In this document: piece after piece, positions 11,085-20,583 of the stretch | Position numbering within the stretch: position 1 is the first letter of the stretch | Layout of the letters: the number at the start of each line of letters is the position of its first letter | Source of the DNA: Candidatus Binatia bacterium | Lineage (GTDB): Bacteria; Desulfobacterota; Binatia; UBA12015 | DNA: 64,000 bases | Assembly: GCA_029248525.1 (NCBI GenBank) | Contig: JAQWJE010000049.1 | Span: forward strand, 124,001 to 188,000 | Direction: 5' to 3' | Notes under the pieces: model-generated | Told to the model about the DNA's origin: nothing | The model's input: the letters and a program-made list of their open reading frames with translations, nothing else | The model's database searches: none | Translations under genes and position numbers: made by a program

Positions 11085-13151
11085 TCAAGAACTTCCGCGG
11101 AGAATCTCTTCCAGAGTCTCGGCTTGGGCAATAGGTGCTGAGCAGGTCTGATTCTGGCAGACGTAGGCAACGGGGGCCTCGGAAAGTTTTCCGCGAAGAA
11201 TTTCAACAGGCTCACCTTCCGTTTTCTCCTGGCGGGCAACAATCACAACCTCGCCAGGTTGGGAGTGGGTAAAAGCAGCAAGGCGAAGATCTCTGGTTTC
11301 GTCGCGTTCGCCAACAATGACGATTTCTCTTGGTGCTTCGAGTTGGTCCTCGAGGACATTGATCATGGCTGCTGTTCCGAAGGGCTGTTTCTCCATCGGG
11401 TAGCCATGCGCTTCGAGGGTTTTTTGAGCCGCGTCCGTATATCGGCTGGAGCCGGTGAACCTTCCCAAACGCAAAAGAACTTCGGCCGCGACGGCGTTTC
11501 CGGAGGGCAGGGATCCGTCGAGGAACGATTTCGAACGATCGACGAGAACCTCATGGCGGGTGCCGGTGAGAAAGAAACCGCCATTTTCATCGTCCGGGAA
11601 TTCCGAAAGTATCTCGTCAGCCAGCTTGCCCGCCTGGGTGATAAATCGAGAGGCACCCGTAGCTTGCCACAGGTCCAGGTTTGCGGCTGCCAGGTATGCG
11701 TAATCGTCGAGACACGCTTGGTGGCGCGCCAGGCCCTTCATCCAGGACCGCAGCAAACCGTCGGGTTGTCGCATTGCTTCATTGATGAAGTCGGCGCAGC
11801 CAATCGCTGTCTCCAACCACTCCTCGCGGTCGAAAATATTTGCGGCGTGAACAAATGCGCGGATGGTGAGAGCGTTCCACGAGGTCAGAACCTTTTCGTC
11901 TCGTCCCGGTTGCACTCGCCGTTCGCGAGTTTCGAGGAGGCTTTCGTCGGCGAGTCGGACTGATTCATGAACTTGATCCTGAGTCCGCCCGAAACCCTCG
12001 GCCAAAGCGCTGGCGCTTTCGCCGCGGTGGAGGATATTGCGCCGGATCGGGTCGTCAGGCTCGGCGAAATTCCCGGCCTCGGTGACGCCATAATATCGGC
12101 AGAGCAGTTCGGCGTCCTTGTCACCAACGACCTTCCGGAACTCCTCGGCCTCCCAGAGGTAGGTCATTCCCTCGGCACCTTCGGTATCCGCGTCCTGCGT
12201 CGAATAGAAACCGCCGGCCGGATCTCTCATTTCCCGCTCGAGATAGTCAAGGGTCTCATGCACGACGCGGGAGTATTCGGCTGATTGTGTCAGTCGGTAG
12301 CCATCAGCGTATAACGGGATGAGTTGCGCGTTATCGTAAAGCATTTTTTCAAAATGGGGAACGAGCCATCGGGCGTCCACTGAGTAGCGATGGAAGCCTC
12401 CACCGATCTGGTCATAGAGGCCACCTTTGCTCATCGCATCCAAAGCCTGAAGGAATGCTTCCCGAAAGCGCTCGCGCCCGCTGGCATGGTATCGGCGATG
12501 CAATAACTGGAGTGCGGGAACATTCGGGAACTTTGGTTTGTCTCCGAAGCCACCGTTCTCATCATCGATTTGCCCGAGGAGTTTTTCACCGGCTCGAGCG
12601 ACCGTATCGGTATGTAGGGCGTCTGGTGCCGGCGGAATTGCCCTGAGTTGGGCAAACCCGTCAATGACTTTTCCGGCAGACTCTTCGATTTCGTCACGAC
12701 TCTCTGCCCACGCCTTGGCAAGGGTCTCCAGGACTCGAGCGAAACCGGGCCGTCCGTAACGATCCTCCGGGGGAAAGTAGGTTCCCGTGTAGAAAGGTCG
12801 CCCGTTGGTGTCGAGGAATGCTGTGAGAGGCCAGCCTCCCGAGCCAGTCATCATCTGGAGAGCATTCATGTAGACGGCGTCGACGTCGGGGCGTTCCTCG
12901 CGGTCCACTTTGATGTTCACAAAGTGGGCGTTCATCAAGGCGGCGATTGCCTCGTTCTCAAACGATTCCCGCTCCATCACGTGGCACCAATGGCAGGCGG
13001 AATAGCCAACCGAGAGCAGAATGGGGCGGTCTTCGCGTCGGGCGAGGCTGAGAGCCTCGTCGCCCCATGGGTACCAGTCGACGGGGTTTCCCGCGTGCTG
13101 GAGAAGGTAGGGGCTTTGCTCCCGAGAGAGTCTGTTTCCGCTCGTATCCAT
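11085..13151 (-). CDS. DUF255 thioredoxin-like / six-hairpin glycosidase-like protein (YyaL/SPATA20 family)
   Basis: Member of the large family with an N-terminal thioredoxin-like domain and an (alpha/alpha)6 barrel resembling N-acylglucosamine 2-epimerases; its biochemical role is not settled. The diagnostic start [24 protein letters not shown] is followed by the CxxC-type [15 protein letters not shown], a [11 protein letters not shown] stretch and [13 protein letters not shown] 13151 gives 688 residues, in line with family size; an upstream extension of 94 codons has no homology-like features and is left out. No clear Shine-Dalgarno site is visible. It stands between gloB and two small hypothetical genes. 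Confidence 0.88.
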   Translation of the reverse strand: MDTSGNRLSREQSPYLLQHAGNPVDWYPWGDEALSLARREDRPILLSVGYSACHWCHVMERESFENEAIAALMNAHFVNIKVDREERPDVDAVYMNALQMMTGSGGWPLTAFLDTNGRPFYTGTYFPPEDRYGRPGFARVLETLAKAWAESRDEIEESAGKVIDGFAQLRAIPPAPDALHTDTVARAGEKLLGQIDDENGGFGDKPKFPNVPALQLLHRRYHASGRERFREAFLQALDAMSKGGLYDQIGGGFHRYSVDARWLVPHFEKMLYDNAQLIPLYADGYRLTQSAEYSRVVHETLDYLEREMRDPAGGFYSTQDADTEGAEGMTYLWEAEEFRKVVGDKDAELLCRYYGVTEAGNFAEPDDPIRRNILHRGESASALAEGFGRTQDQVHESVRLADESLLETRERRVQPGRDEKVLTSWNALTIRAFVHAANIFDREEWLETAIGCADFINEAMRQPDGLLRSWMKGLARHQACLDDYAYLAAANLDLWQATGASRFITQAGKLADEILSEFPDDENGGFFLTGTRHEVLVDRSKSFLDGSLPSGNAVAAEVLLRLGRFTGSSRYTDAAQKTLEAHGYPMEKQPFGTAAMINVLEDQLEAPREIVIVGERDETRDLRLAAFTHSQPGEVVIVARQEKTEGEPVEILRGKLSEAPVAYVCQNQTCSAPIAQAETLEEILRGSS

Positions 13152-13300
13152 CAGCGAAGGATACTGGACGGGGCGCCGAGAACCTAAATTCGGATTCAGG
13201 TTCTCGCGGCGGCATTCGGTGGAAGGAATATTTAGTTGGGTGAATGTTCCGTTGTTAGCGTTCGTCGCCGGTACTTTCGGAACGCTCCGGCGAGGCCTGT

Positions 13301-13540
13301 TCAGGCCTCCGTGGAGTGTTCGAGCGTGGCAGAGAGGACGAGCGCGTTGAAAAGAGATTCCCAGTCGCCGGAAGAGGCATATTCTTCGAGTTCTTCCTCG
13401 GACCACCCGAAGGGGATTTCCGCATTTTCCCACAACTCGACGGGTTCGCCCGAGACGTAGTAGAATTTGCGATCCTTGCGGGCCGACGAAAGGAGAGCCT
13501 GAAGATTCGGCGATAATTTACGGTTTTCAGGCGTACGCAT
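13301..13540 (-). CDS. Small hypothetical protein, second gene of a two-gene unit
   Basis: Encodes 79 residues, not recognised. The sequence is acidic in its second half ([22 protein letters not shown]) and begins with [28 protein letters not shown]. There is no signal peptide or membrane segment. Its ATG overlaps the end of the upstream small gene by 14 bases, and a GGAG inside that gene sits seven bases before the ATG. This coupling is the main argument that it is real. No function is proposed. Confidence 0.6.
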   Translation of the reverse strand: MRTPENRKLSPNLQALLSSARKDRKFYYVSGEPVELWENAEIPFGWSEEELEEYASSGDWESLFNALVLSATLEHSTEA

Positions 13541-13694
13541 GAGCTTGCTCCATGGGTTGGGCCTGTATTTCCGACCGGATCTCGACCTGACCGCTTTTGA
13601 TCAGGTGAATGACGGTCGCGATGAGTTCGCTCTCTGTCTGAGCGAATTCGGATACGATCTCCACGAGATCGACGAGTGTGACGTATGGTTTCAT
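13527..13694 (-). CDS. Small hypothetical protein, first gene of a two-gene unit
   Basis: 55 residues starting MKPYVTLVDLVEIVSEFAQ, then a helical segment ESELIATVIHLIKSG and a short tail. AAGGAG lies seven bases before ATG 13694, which I prefer to an upstream in-frame start at 13739. The helix-rich profile with VxxLVxxV and VxxLIxSG spacing resembles short unannotated proteins I have seen in deltaproteobacterial genomes, but no function is known to me. The downstream small gene overlaps its 3' end, so the two products are probably made together. Confidence 0.65.
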   Translation of the reverse strand: MKPYVTLVDLVEIVSEFAQTESELIATVIHLIKSGQVEIRSEIQAQPMEQAHAYA

Positions 13695-13999
13695 GATTTT
13701 CTCCTTGCGCTGTTGCAAGAAGTTAATTGCAAGCCTCATGCCATTTGCGGCTGCTGGGGAGCGTCAGGCATGGCTATCCATAAGGCACGAAAAAAACTAA
13801 GGATTCTGGAAATGGACGAAACCAATATCAGAACGCATGTCGCGTGCGGTACAAAAATGGCGTTCGAGAAGTGACACTTGTGTACATTTGCACATAGGGG
13901 AATACCCCTATTCAGGGTCTGGCGGAGCATCGGTTCCGGTGGGAATTTCCCCAGCGACTGGTAGGTTCCCTGCATCCCTCTGACCGACAGGAGTGCTCA
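13695..13999. other. Intergenic region between divergent units, with one inverted repeat
   Basis: No gene is seen in these 305 bases. They separate the small-gene pair (-) from the amidohydrolase (+). The only clear structure is the inverted repeat ATAGGGG-AATA-CCCCTAT at 13894-13911, with TGTGTACATTTGCACA just before it (13879-13894). Confidence 0.5.
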
Positions 14000-15175
14000 T
14001 TGGAAACACCGCAGACACCACTTTTCGACCAATATCGCGTGATCGACATCGATACGCATGTGACCGAGCCGCCCGATGTCTGGGAGGGGCGCGTGGCCAA
14101 GCGTTGGGGGAATCGCGTTCCTCATATTCAACGGGTGGGTGACCTGGATTTATGGATGATCGGCGATCAGCCAATCGGGATGCCCGGTGCCTACTCGGCT
14201 GCCGGGTATCACGGGACTTTTCCGGACTTTCGGAAAACTTACGATGATATTCCGAACTCCATGTACGAAGCTTCGGCGCGTCTGGCGTTTTTGGATGAGG
14301 AAAAGATTCAGGCCTGCGTCCTCTATCCCAATGTCGGCGGTTTCGGGATGGGTGGTTTCCTCAAGATGGGGGAACCCGAGTTGATGCTGGATTGCGTTCG
14401 CGCCTATAACGATTGGCTGCTGGAGTGGTGCTCTGCGGATGGTTCCCGACTGGTCCCGGTTATGGCGAGCCCTTTCTGGGATGTTCCGGAAGCTGTTCGG
14501 GAGATCCAGAGGTGCGCTCTCCTCGGGTACCGCGCGGTTTTGATGTGTAACCAGCCTCAGGATCATGGCCAGCCGCTTTTGCGCGACAGGCATTGGGATC
14601 CAATCTGGGCGGCGGCCGAAGAAGCCGGGATGTCGATCAGTTTCCATGTCGGCGGTGGTGATATCTCCGATGTCTCAAACGATGTCGCCGGGATCGGCGC
14701 CAAGACCAATTTCGCGCGCGCGTCCGCAATGGCATTTCTGGACAACGGTCGTTGTCTCGCGGATATCATCATGGGTGGGATTCCCCATCGTTTTCCCCGA
14801 CTGAAAATGGTTTCGGTGGAAAGCGGTGTGAGTTGGTTGCCCTTTGTCATCGAAGCTCTGGATTGGCAGTGGAAAAATAACGGGGTCGCCAAAGAGCACC
14901 CGGAATACGACCTTCTGCCAAGCGAATATTTCCGGCGCCAGATTTACGGCAGCTTCTGGTTCGAGGAGCGCGGGATCGCGACAGCCTTGGAAATGTTTCC
15001 GGACAATATCCTGTATGAAACCGATTTCCCCCACCCCACCTGTCAGGCACCCGGTCCGGCCAGCGCCGGCACCCACCCCCACCTCTATGCCAGTCGCGTT
15101 CTCGCGGATATTCCGTCCCCGACCGTGAGCAAAGTCCTGCACGATACGGCGGCTGAGCTTTACGGGCTTGCCTGA
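14000..15175 (+). CDS. Amidohydrolase-family metal-dependent hydrolase (amidohydrolase 2 type)
   Basis: TIM-barrel hydrolase or decarboxylase of the family that includes ACMSD and gamma-resorcylate decarboxylase. Visible features are the first-strand metal motif VIDIDTHVTEP, PEVMLDC-like helix PELMLDCVRAYNDWL, metal histidine in SFHVGGG, VSVESGVSWLPFVIEAL, and the final-strand aspartate in YETDFPHP. The 391-residue length fits. The start is TTG 14000 with ACAGGAG 5' of it. The CoA-transferase gene begins inside or directly at its stop, so the two are likely co-transcribed and may act in one catabolic route. Substrate cannot be told from sequence. Confidence 0.85.
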   Translation: METPQTPLFDQYRVIDIDTHVTEPPDVWEGRVAKRWGNRVPHIQRVGDLDLWMIGDQPIGMPGAYSAAGYHGTFPDFRKTYDDIPNSMYEASARLAFLDEEKIQACVLYPNVGGFGMGGFLKMGEPELMLDCVRAYNDWLLEWCSADGSRLVPVMASPFWDVPEAVREIQRCALLGYRAVLMCNQPQDHGQPLLRDRHWDPIWAAAEEAGMSISFHVGGGDISDVSNDVAGIGAKTNFARASAMAFLDNGRCLADIIMGGIPHRFPRLKMVSVESGVSWLPFVIEALDWQWKNNGVAKEHPEYDLLPSEYFRRQIYGSFWFEERGIATALEMFPDNILYETDFPHPTCQAPGPASAGTHPHLYASRVLADIPSPTVSKVLHDTAAELYGLA

Positions 15176-15176
15176 G

Positions 15177-17552
15177 ATGCCGTTCGATAGTCTAGCCAAA
15201 TTCCGAGTCATTGATTTCTCATCCAATATCGCTGGACCGTATGCCACAAAACTTTTTGCCGATGCGGGTGCGGATGTCATCAAGGTCGAGACTGCGTCTG
15301 GCGATCCGCTTCGCCGTTGGTCGTCGACCGGCGGTGATCTGGCAGGGCGCGACAGCGCGCTTTTTCGCTTCCTGAATGCATCCAAACGTTCGGTGGATGA
15401 TGCGCCAACGACCGTTGACGAGTTGATTGCTTCTGCGGACCTCGTCGTCGAGGACCAGGTGGAGAGCTTTGGTTTTGATCGTGCGGGACTTTGCGCGCGC
15501 CATCCGCAACTAGTCATCCTCTCGATTTCACCTTTTGGTTTGACCGGACCTCTGGCCGAGCGAGCGAGTACGGAATTCACAATTCAGGCGGAAGCTGGCA
15601 GCCTGGCGATTCGTGGCTTGCCCGGAGCGGAGCCTTACCAGGCGGGCGCACGAACGACTGAGTGGATGGGGGGCACCTTCGCCGGCGTTGCCGCTTTGGG
15701 TGCACTGCGCCGCGCTCGGAGGACCGGTCTTGGCGAGCATATCGACTTCTCTTTGCAGGAAGTCATGGCTCTCGCTTCGACGACCTATCTGGATTTGATG
15801 TGGGGCCTCCTCGGGCGACCACCTGTCACCGGTTCGGTGCAGAATGTAGAAACGCCATCCATCCACCGCACCCGGGATGGCTTCGTTGGTTTCAATACGA
15901 ATACCCAACAGCAGATTCAGGACTTTCTCGTGATGATCGAACGAGCGGATTTGATGGCGACGGGTGAATTCAACCAGGTGCCGGATCGCATGGCGCGGCT
16001 GGAGGAGTGGGAAGGTATCGTGAATGCCTGGACCGCGACCAGAGACACGGCCGAGATTGTCGAATTGGCTTCGGCCTTGCGGGTGCCGGTAGCACCCGTA
16101 GCCAATGGCAAGACCGTGCTCGAGCACGAGCATCTCGTGGCGCGCGGAATCTATACAGAAGATCCGTCGGGAGGGTTTCTTCGGCCGAGGCCGCCATACC
16201 GCGTCGACGGTGAAGAATTGCCGCCCGCACGGCCGGCACCGCGTCTTCACGAACACTCCGGCAAGATCGACGCGCGCATGCCCAAAAGGTCCGACGGTCA
16301 GGCAGTGGATGATCTTCCCTTGCGGGGGGTTCGCGTGCTCGATGTCTCCAACTGGTGGGCAGGCCCCTCGGCCAGCCATTTCCTTGGTTGCCTTGGTGCC
16401 GAGGTGATTCATGTCGAATCGACTCGCAAGCCGGATGGTGCGCGAATGATCGGTGGGATGTTTGCCGGACAACATGAGAAGTGGTGGGAGTGCAGCACCT
16501 TCTTCCTGTCGGCCAATACGAACAAGCAGGATCTTGCGTTGAACTTGAACGAGCCCCGTGGGCGCGAGATCTTTGGCGCATTGGTCGGCGAAGCGGACAT
16601 CCTCCTCGAGAATTACAGTCCCCGCGTGATGGACGGTTTTGGTTTCTCTCGGGGAGAGGTCGCGGAGCTCAACCCGAGTTGTATTTACGCGCGAATGCCG
16701 GCGTTTGGTCTCGATGGTCCGTGGCGGGACCATGTGGGTTTTGCCCAGACGATGGAGCAGTTGGCGGGGTTGGCGTGGCTGACGGGTCATCAGGAGGATC
16801 AGCCCCGTATCCAGCGCGGACCTTGCGATCCGCTGGCTGGCGTTCACGCGGCGTTTGCGATTCTGGCGGCTTTGGAACGTCGCTCCGACACGGGGAGAGG
16901 CGCGTTTCTGGAGTGCGCGATGATCGAGGGTGCCCTGAATGTGGCTGCCGAGCAGGTGATCGAGTTCACGGCTTATGGAAACTTGATGGAACGTCAGGGC
17001 AACCAAACGGCGGAGGCAGCACCACAAGGCCTTTTCCGAACTCTTGAAGAAGAAGGTGCGACAGCCCCGAGTTGGATGGCGCTATCGATCGAAACAGTGG
17101 CGCAATGGGACGCGTTGCTCGATTTGCTTGGTGATTCGCGTTTGTCGCGCGGTTGGAAAGGGGCCGATCTGCCGCGCCGGAAGGCCGACGAGAAGGCGCT
17201 GGTGGGGTTGCTCGCGGATTTATTTGCCGAGCGCGACCGAGAATCGCTGGTGGAGCAATTACAGCAAGCAGGTGTCCCGGCTGCGGTGCCGGCAGATCCG
17301 AGATGCTTGTCTTCCCATCCGCAATTTATGCATCGCGGCACCTATGAGGAACTCGTTCATTCCGTTGTAGGGCAACAGAAATTTATCGGAATGCCGTTTC
17401 GTTTCGCCGGCGTCGAGCGTTGGCTGCGTGAACCTGCGCCCTTGTTGGGCGAGCATAATGAGTTGATTTTAAAAGATCTCGGCAGGAGCTCCGAGGAAAT
17501 AGACGAGCTGGCGGCAAGTGGCGTGATCGGCAATTTGCCAGACGGTCTCTAG
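15177..17552 (+). CDS. Double-length CaiB/BaiF family III CoA-transferase
   Basis: Family III CoA-transferases move CoA between acyl groups and carboxylates and are usually about 400 residues. This 791-residue protein holds two such units in one chain. The first begins FRVIDFSSNIAGPYATKLFADAGADVIKVE, the second at about residue 385 begins RGVRVLDVSNWWAGPSASHFLGCLGAEVIHVE; each has its own downstream FGLxGP element (ISPFGLTGPLAE, MPAFGLDGPWRD). ATG 15177 follows the amidohydrolase stop by one base; TTG 15168 is an in-frame alternative. A tandem fusion could replace a two-subunit enzyme or reflect one inactive half. The substrate is unknown. Confidence 0.9.
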   Translation: MPFDSLAKFRVIDFSSNIAGPYATKLFADAGADVIKVETASGDPLRRWSSTGGDLAGRDSALFRFLNASKRSVDDAPTTVDELIASADLVVEDQVESFGFDRAGLCARHPQLVILSISPFGLTGPLAERASTEFTIQAEAGSLAIRGLPGAEPYQAGARTTEWMGGTFAGVAALGALRRARRTGLGEHIDFSLQEVMALASTTYLDLMWGLLGRPPVTGSVQNVETPSIHRTRDGFVGFNTNTQQQIQDFLVMIERADLMATGEFNQVPDRMARLEEWEGIVNAWTATRDTAEIVELASALRVPVAPVANGKTVLEHEHLVARGIYTEDPSGGFLRPRPPYRVDGEELPPARPAPRLHEHSGKIDARMPKRSDGQAVDDLPLRGVRVLDVSNWWAGPSASHFLGCLGAEVIHVESTRKPDGARMIGGMFAGQHEKWWECSTFFLSANTNKQDLALNLNEPRGREIFGALVGEADILLENYSPRVMDGFGFSRGEVAELNPSCIYARMPAFGLDGPWRDHVGFAQTMEQLAGLAWLTGHQEDQPRIQRGPCDPLAGVHAAFAILAALERRSDTGRGAFLECAMIEGALNVAAEQVIEFTAYGNLMERQGNQTAEAAPQGLFRTLEEEGATAPSWMALSIETVAQWDALLDLLGDSRLSRGWKGADLPRRKADEKALVGLLADLFAERDRESLVEQLQQAGVPAAVPADPRCLSSHPQFMHRGTYEELVHSVVGQQKFIGMPFRFAGVERWLREPAPLLGEHNELILKDLGRSSEEIDELAASGVIGNLPDGL

Positions 17553-17561
17553 ACCGCAGAC

Positions 17562-17597
17562 GAGAAAAAGGGGGCCACGCCCTGAGGCGGGGCCCCC
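17562..17597 (-). terminator. Intrinsic terminator of the tetR-acyl-CoA dehydrogenase operon
   Basis: Read on the - strand, a GC-rich hairpin with arms GGGGGCC and GGCCCCC (plus inner GCC/GGC pairing around TCA) is followed directly by TTTTT. It lies just after the stop at 17611. The U-run is only on the - strand, so it should act on the leftward operon rather than on the CoA-transferase gene. Confidence 0.8.
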
Positions 17598-17610
17598 CGA
17601 TCGATCACCC

Positions 17611-18828
17611 TCAGGAGAGTTCTTTGCTCGAATAACCGAGGATGCGTCTGGCAACGATCAGCATATTGATCTGCTGCGTGCCCTCAAAGATATCGTTGAT
17701 TTTTGCGTCTCGCATCCATTTCTCGAGAAGCAGTTCTCTCGAGTACCCCTGCGGTCCGAGAAATTCGACCGCTTTTTGTGTGGCGCGAGTCACAGCCAGG
17801 CCCGCCTTGGCCTTGGACATGGAAGCTTCCAGACTGTTTCTTTTGCCACGGTCCATCATCCAGGCTGCGCGCCAGGTGAGGAGGCGTGCCGCATGAAGGT
17901 CGCTTTCGGCCTGCATGAAATCAGATTCCAGAACAGTCAATTGCGAGTCGGCCAGACCATAACGGATCTTGACGCCCCGCTTTTCGAGTTCTTCGCGCGC
18001 CATATCCAACGCGGCCTGCCCGATTCCCAGAGCACTCGCAGCGACTAGAGGTCGAGTGGCATCGAAGGTGGCCATCGCCCCCTTGAAGCCTTCGGTGGTC
18101 TTGGCGACCGCGGGATCACCAAGGACGTTGTCCGCCGGTATTCGACAGTCCTCGAAAACAATCATTGCGGTATCCGATGCACGGATCCCCATCTTGTCCT
18201 CGATCTTGATGACCTTCATGCCCGGTGTGTTGTTTTCGACGACAAACGATTTGATCCCGGCGCGGCCGGCTGTCTTGTCGACGGTCGCCCATACCACGAC
18301 AAAGCCGTCAGATTTTTCACCGGCCATCAGTCCGGCGGTGCAATAGATCTTGGTACCGTTGATGATCCACTCGTCGCCCTCTCGGGTGGCGGTGGTGCGC
18401 AGAGCAGCCGAATCAGAACCGCAATGTGGCTCCGTAATGGCCATGGCCGCCCATTTGGGATCGCCACCGCTGAAGCGAGCGAGGAAACGTTTTTTCTGCT
18501 CGGGAGTACCGGCGGCTGCGACGGCTGCGCCCCCGAGGCCGGGATTTGGCACCGAGAGGTAGAGCCCGGCGTCACCCCAGGAAAGTTCTTCTACGGTAAT
18601 ACAGGCAGCGACGTTGCTTTCCTTGGGTCCACTTTTGGCATCGCCGGAATCATCGATTCCCATCGGCTTGCCCCCGCTAACTTGCCACATGAATTTCCAG
18701 AATTCCTCCGGCATGGCGTGCTCGTTTTCATCGTACTCACGGGAAATCGGGCGCATGGCATCGACAGCGACGCTGTGAATCAGTTCTTTTGAAGCTTTGA
18801 CTTTATCGGAGTGTTGAAAGCTGATCAT
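17611..18828 (-). CDS. Acyl-CoA dehydrogenase
   Basis: FAD-dependent alpha,beta-dehydrogenase of an acyl-CoA, passing electrons to ETF. The 405-residue protein has the middle-domain flavin signature MAITEPHCGSDSAALRTTA, VINGTKIYCTAGL-like strand WIINGTKIYCTAG, helical C-domain FLGPQGYSRELLLEKWMRDAKI and the catalytic glutamate in NDIFEGTQQINMLIVAR. Start ATG 18828 has AAAGGA eight bases upstream. It is the last gene of tetR-ACAD-ACAD, 14 bases after the preceding dehydrogenase, and is followed by a strong terminator. The chain-length specificity is not visible. Confidence 0.94.
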   Translation of the reverse strand: MISFQHSDKVKASKELIHSVAVDAMRPISREYDENEHAMPEEFWKFMWQVSGGKPMGIDDSGDAKSGPKESNVAACITVEELSWGDAGLYLSVPNPGLGGAAVAAAGTPEQKKRFLARFSGGDPKWAAMAITEPHCGSDSAALRTTATREGDEWIINGTKIYCTAGLMAGEKSDGFVVVWATVDKTAGRAGIKSFVVENNTPGMKVIKIEDKMGIRASDTAMIVFEDCRIPADNVLGDPAVAKTTEGFKGAMATFDATRPLVAASALGIGQAALDMAREELEKRGVKIRYGLADSQLTVLESDFMQAESDLHAARLLTWRAAWMMDRGKRNSLEASMSKAKAGLAVTRATQKAVEFLGPQGYSRELLLEKWMRDAKINDIFEGTQQINMLIVARRILGYSSKELS

Positions 18829-18842
18829 GAGATGAATCCTTT

Positions 18843-19934
18843 CTAAACGAGAGCCATGCCTTCGAAGCTGGAGAAACCGCGCGCGTTGCGCAGCCACAGT
18901 TCGACGGGAAAGTCGCGGATATAGCCATGGCCGCCAAGGACCTGAACCGCGTTATCAGTAATTTTCAGACAGGCCTGCGCGGCATAGCGTTTGGCGAGAA
19001 AGCATTCTCGGGAGGCGTCTTCGCCGCTATCGAGTTTATGCGCGGCTTCCCAAAGAAGGAGTCGTGCAGCATCGACTTCGATCGCCATGTCGGCGAGCAT
19101 GAAGGCCACGGCCTGCTTCTGTGCGATTGCGACGCCAAATGCCGTGCGATCCTTGGCATAGTCGAGCGCAAATTCGTACGCGCCTCGTGAGACACCAACG
19201 GCCAACGCGGCGAGTGCCAGACGAGCCTGATTCGTCATACGCTGCAAGTCAAAATTCGATCCCTCGCCCAGCTCGGCACTCAGAGGGACCTGAACATTTT
19301 CGAGGAGGACTTCATGAGTGGCCAGCGCCTTGATCCCCATGTTTTTCTCGCGTTCCCGAACGGTCACGCCGGGAGTATCGCGGTTGACCAGAAACGCGGC
19401 GACACGGCCACCAGCGTTCGCGGTAACCAGCAGGACGTCGGCGTCCGCGGCAAGGGGTACGAAACATTTTTCACCGTTGATGACCCACGACCCGTCTTCC
19501 TGGCGGGCTGTGGTGTCCGGGCATGCAGGGTCGAAGTCGAAGCGTGGTTCGACGACAGCCGCTGTAGCGGCGCGAAATTTTTCGCTGAACCCGGGAAGGT
19601 ATTGCGCCTGCTGGGCATCGGTGCCGCCGTCGATCAAGGGGTAGGCCACGAGACGAGGGCTGAGCAGGTGAAGTGCGATCGAAAGGTCTCCGCACGCGAG
19701 CTCTTCGGCAACGATACAGCCGGTGACGGCGGAGCGTTCTTCGCCGAACCCGCCGTGTTGCTCGGGGATTGCTGATTGGATCAATCCCAGCTCGAAGCCC
19801 TTTTGCACAACGGCGTCGGGGATTGAACCGTTTTCATCGCAGTCTCGTGCAATCGGGCGAATTTGCTCGCTGGCAAAGCTTGAGACAGTTTCGCGGATGA
19901 GCTCTTGCTCTTCCGTCAGTCCGAGGTCGAACAT
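18843..19934 (-). CDS. Acyl-CoA dehydrogenase, second paralogue of the operon
   Basis: A 363-residue acyl-CoA dehydrogenase with N-terminal LTEEQELIRETVSSFASEQIRPIARDCDENG, VLGGHGYIRDFPVELWLRNARG in the C-domain and a probable catalytic glutamate in FSSFEGMALV, where the chain ends. The usual 15-20 residues after this motif are absent. The flavin loop is altered: where its partner has TEPHCGSD it has VEPRFDFDPACPDT, so the enzyme is a divergent member. GGAGG precedes the ATG. The start is one base after the tetR stop. The two paralogues might form a hetero-oligomer, as is known for some steroid-degrading dehydrogenases; that is only an inference. Confidence 0.9.
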   Translation of the reverse strand: MFDLGLTEEQELIRETVSSFASEQIRPIARDCDENGSIPDAVVQKGFELGLIQSAIPEQHGGFGEERSAVTGCIVAEELACGDLSIALHLLSPRLVAYPLIDGGTDAQQAQYLPGFSEKFRAATAAVVEPRFDFDPACPDTTARQEDGSWVINGEKCFVPLAADADVLLVTANAGGRVAAFLVNRDTPGVTVREREKNMGIKALATHEVLLENVQVPLSAELGEGSNFDLQRMTNQARLALAALAVGVSRGAYEFALDYAKDRTAFGVAIAQKQAVAFMLADMAIEVDAARLLLWEAAHKLDSGEDASRECFLAKRYAAQACLKITDNAVQVLGGHGYIRDFPVELWLRNARGFSSFEGMALV

Positions 19935-19935
19935 T

Positions 19936-20583
19936 TTAGGAACCTCCCTTATGGCTCGCGGCTTTCACGCCCGAAGTGGGGCGCAACCAGGCGAGCTGCT
20001 GGTCGACCAGCGTGGCGAGAGCTCGATCCAGATCGAAGTTCTCGCGGTCCTGGTAAAATTGAACTTCTGCACCGAGGATGCTGCCGACCATCAGTTCGGC
20101 GCCGGCTTGTGCATCGCAGTCGTCGCGAAACGTGCCAGCCTCCTGACCGGTGCGGATCAGGTACTTCAGAAAGCTGCGGAAGCGCCGCAGCATTGCTTCG
20201 AACTCTTGAGATAGTTCGTCGTTGGTATCGATGGCTTCGACCATCATGGTGAGGATAAATTGTCGCTGGCTATCGGTCTGCGCATTGCTTGCGCAGAGGG
20301 CGGCCACCTGACGAAGCGCGTCGGCTGGGTCGTCGGCCGGGTCGATGCGATCGGCGACAGAAGTCTCGAAGTCCTGAATCCGCTCCTTGACGGCGGCAAA
20401 CAGGAGTTCGTCCTTGTCGCGAAAATGATAATAGAGCGCCCCCTTGGTGACGCCGGCTGCGCGCGCAATTCGATCGATCGATGTGCCCGCGAAACCGTAC
20501 CGGGCAAAGCAGTCGATGGCGGTGCGTAGAAGCCCCTCCTTTCCGGGTACATTCCGGCGAGAGACGGTGGCGGCCGTGGACAT
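19936..20583 (-). CDS. TetR-family transcriptional regulator
   Basis: 215-residue regulator. The N-terminal helix-turn-helix reads LLRTAIDCFARYGFAGTSIDRIARAAGVTKGALYYHFRDKDELL in order, a textbook TetR DNA-binding domain; the rest is a helical ligand-binding and dimerisation domain. It is the first gene of an operon with two acyl-CoA dehydrogenases, so the ligand may be an acyl-CoA or its precursor. A perfect 16-bp palindrome overlaps the start codon, suggesting autorepression of the whole operon. Confidence 0.93.
   Translation of the reverse strand: MSTAATVSRRNVPGKEGLLRTAIDCFARYGFAGTSIDRIARAAGVTKGALYYHFRDKDELLFAAVKERIQDFETSVADRIDPADDPADALRQVAALCASNAQTDSQRQFILTMMVEAIDTNDELSQEFEAMLRRFRSFLKYLIRTGQEAGTFRDDCDAQAGAELMVGSILGAEVQFYQDRENFDLDRALATLVDQQLAWLRPTSGVKAASHKGGS

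Noticed and set aside
13152-13433. N-terminal extension of the DUF255 protein
   Set aside because: Residues before [18 protein letters not shown] are unlike the family and cover part of the small-gene region; ATG 13151 gives normal length.
15528-17027. 499-codon open frame antisense to the CoA-transferase fusion
   Set aside because: Its composition (Arg/His/Gln-rich, no motifs) is that of a shadow frame in GC-rich DNA, and the + strand product has clear family motifs throughout.
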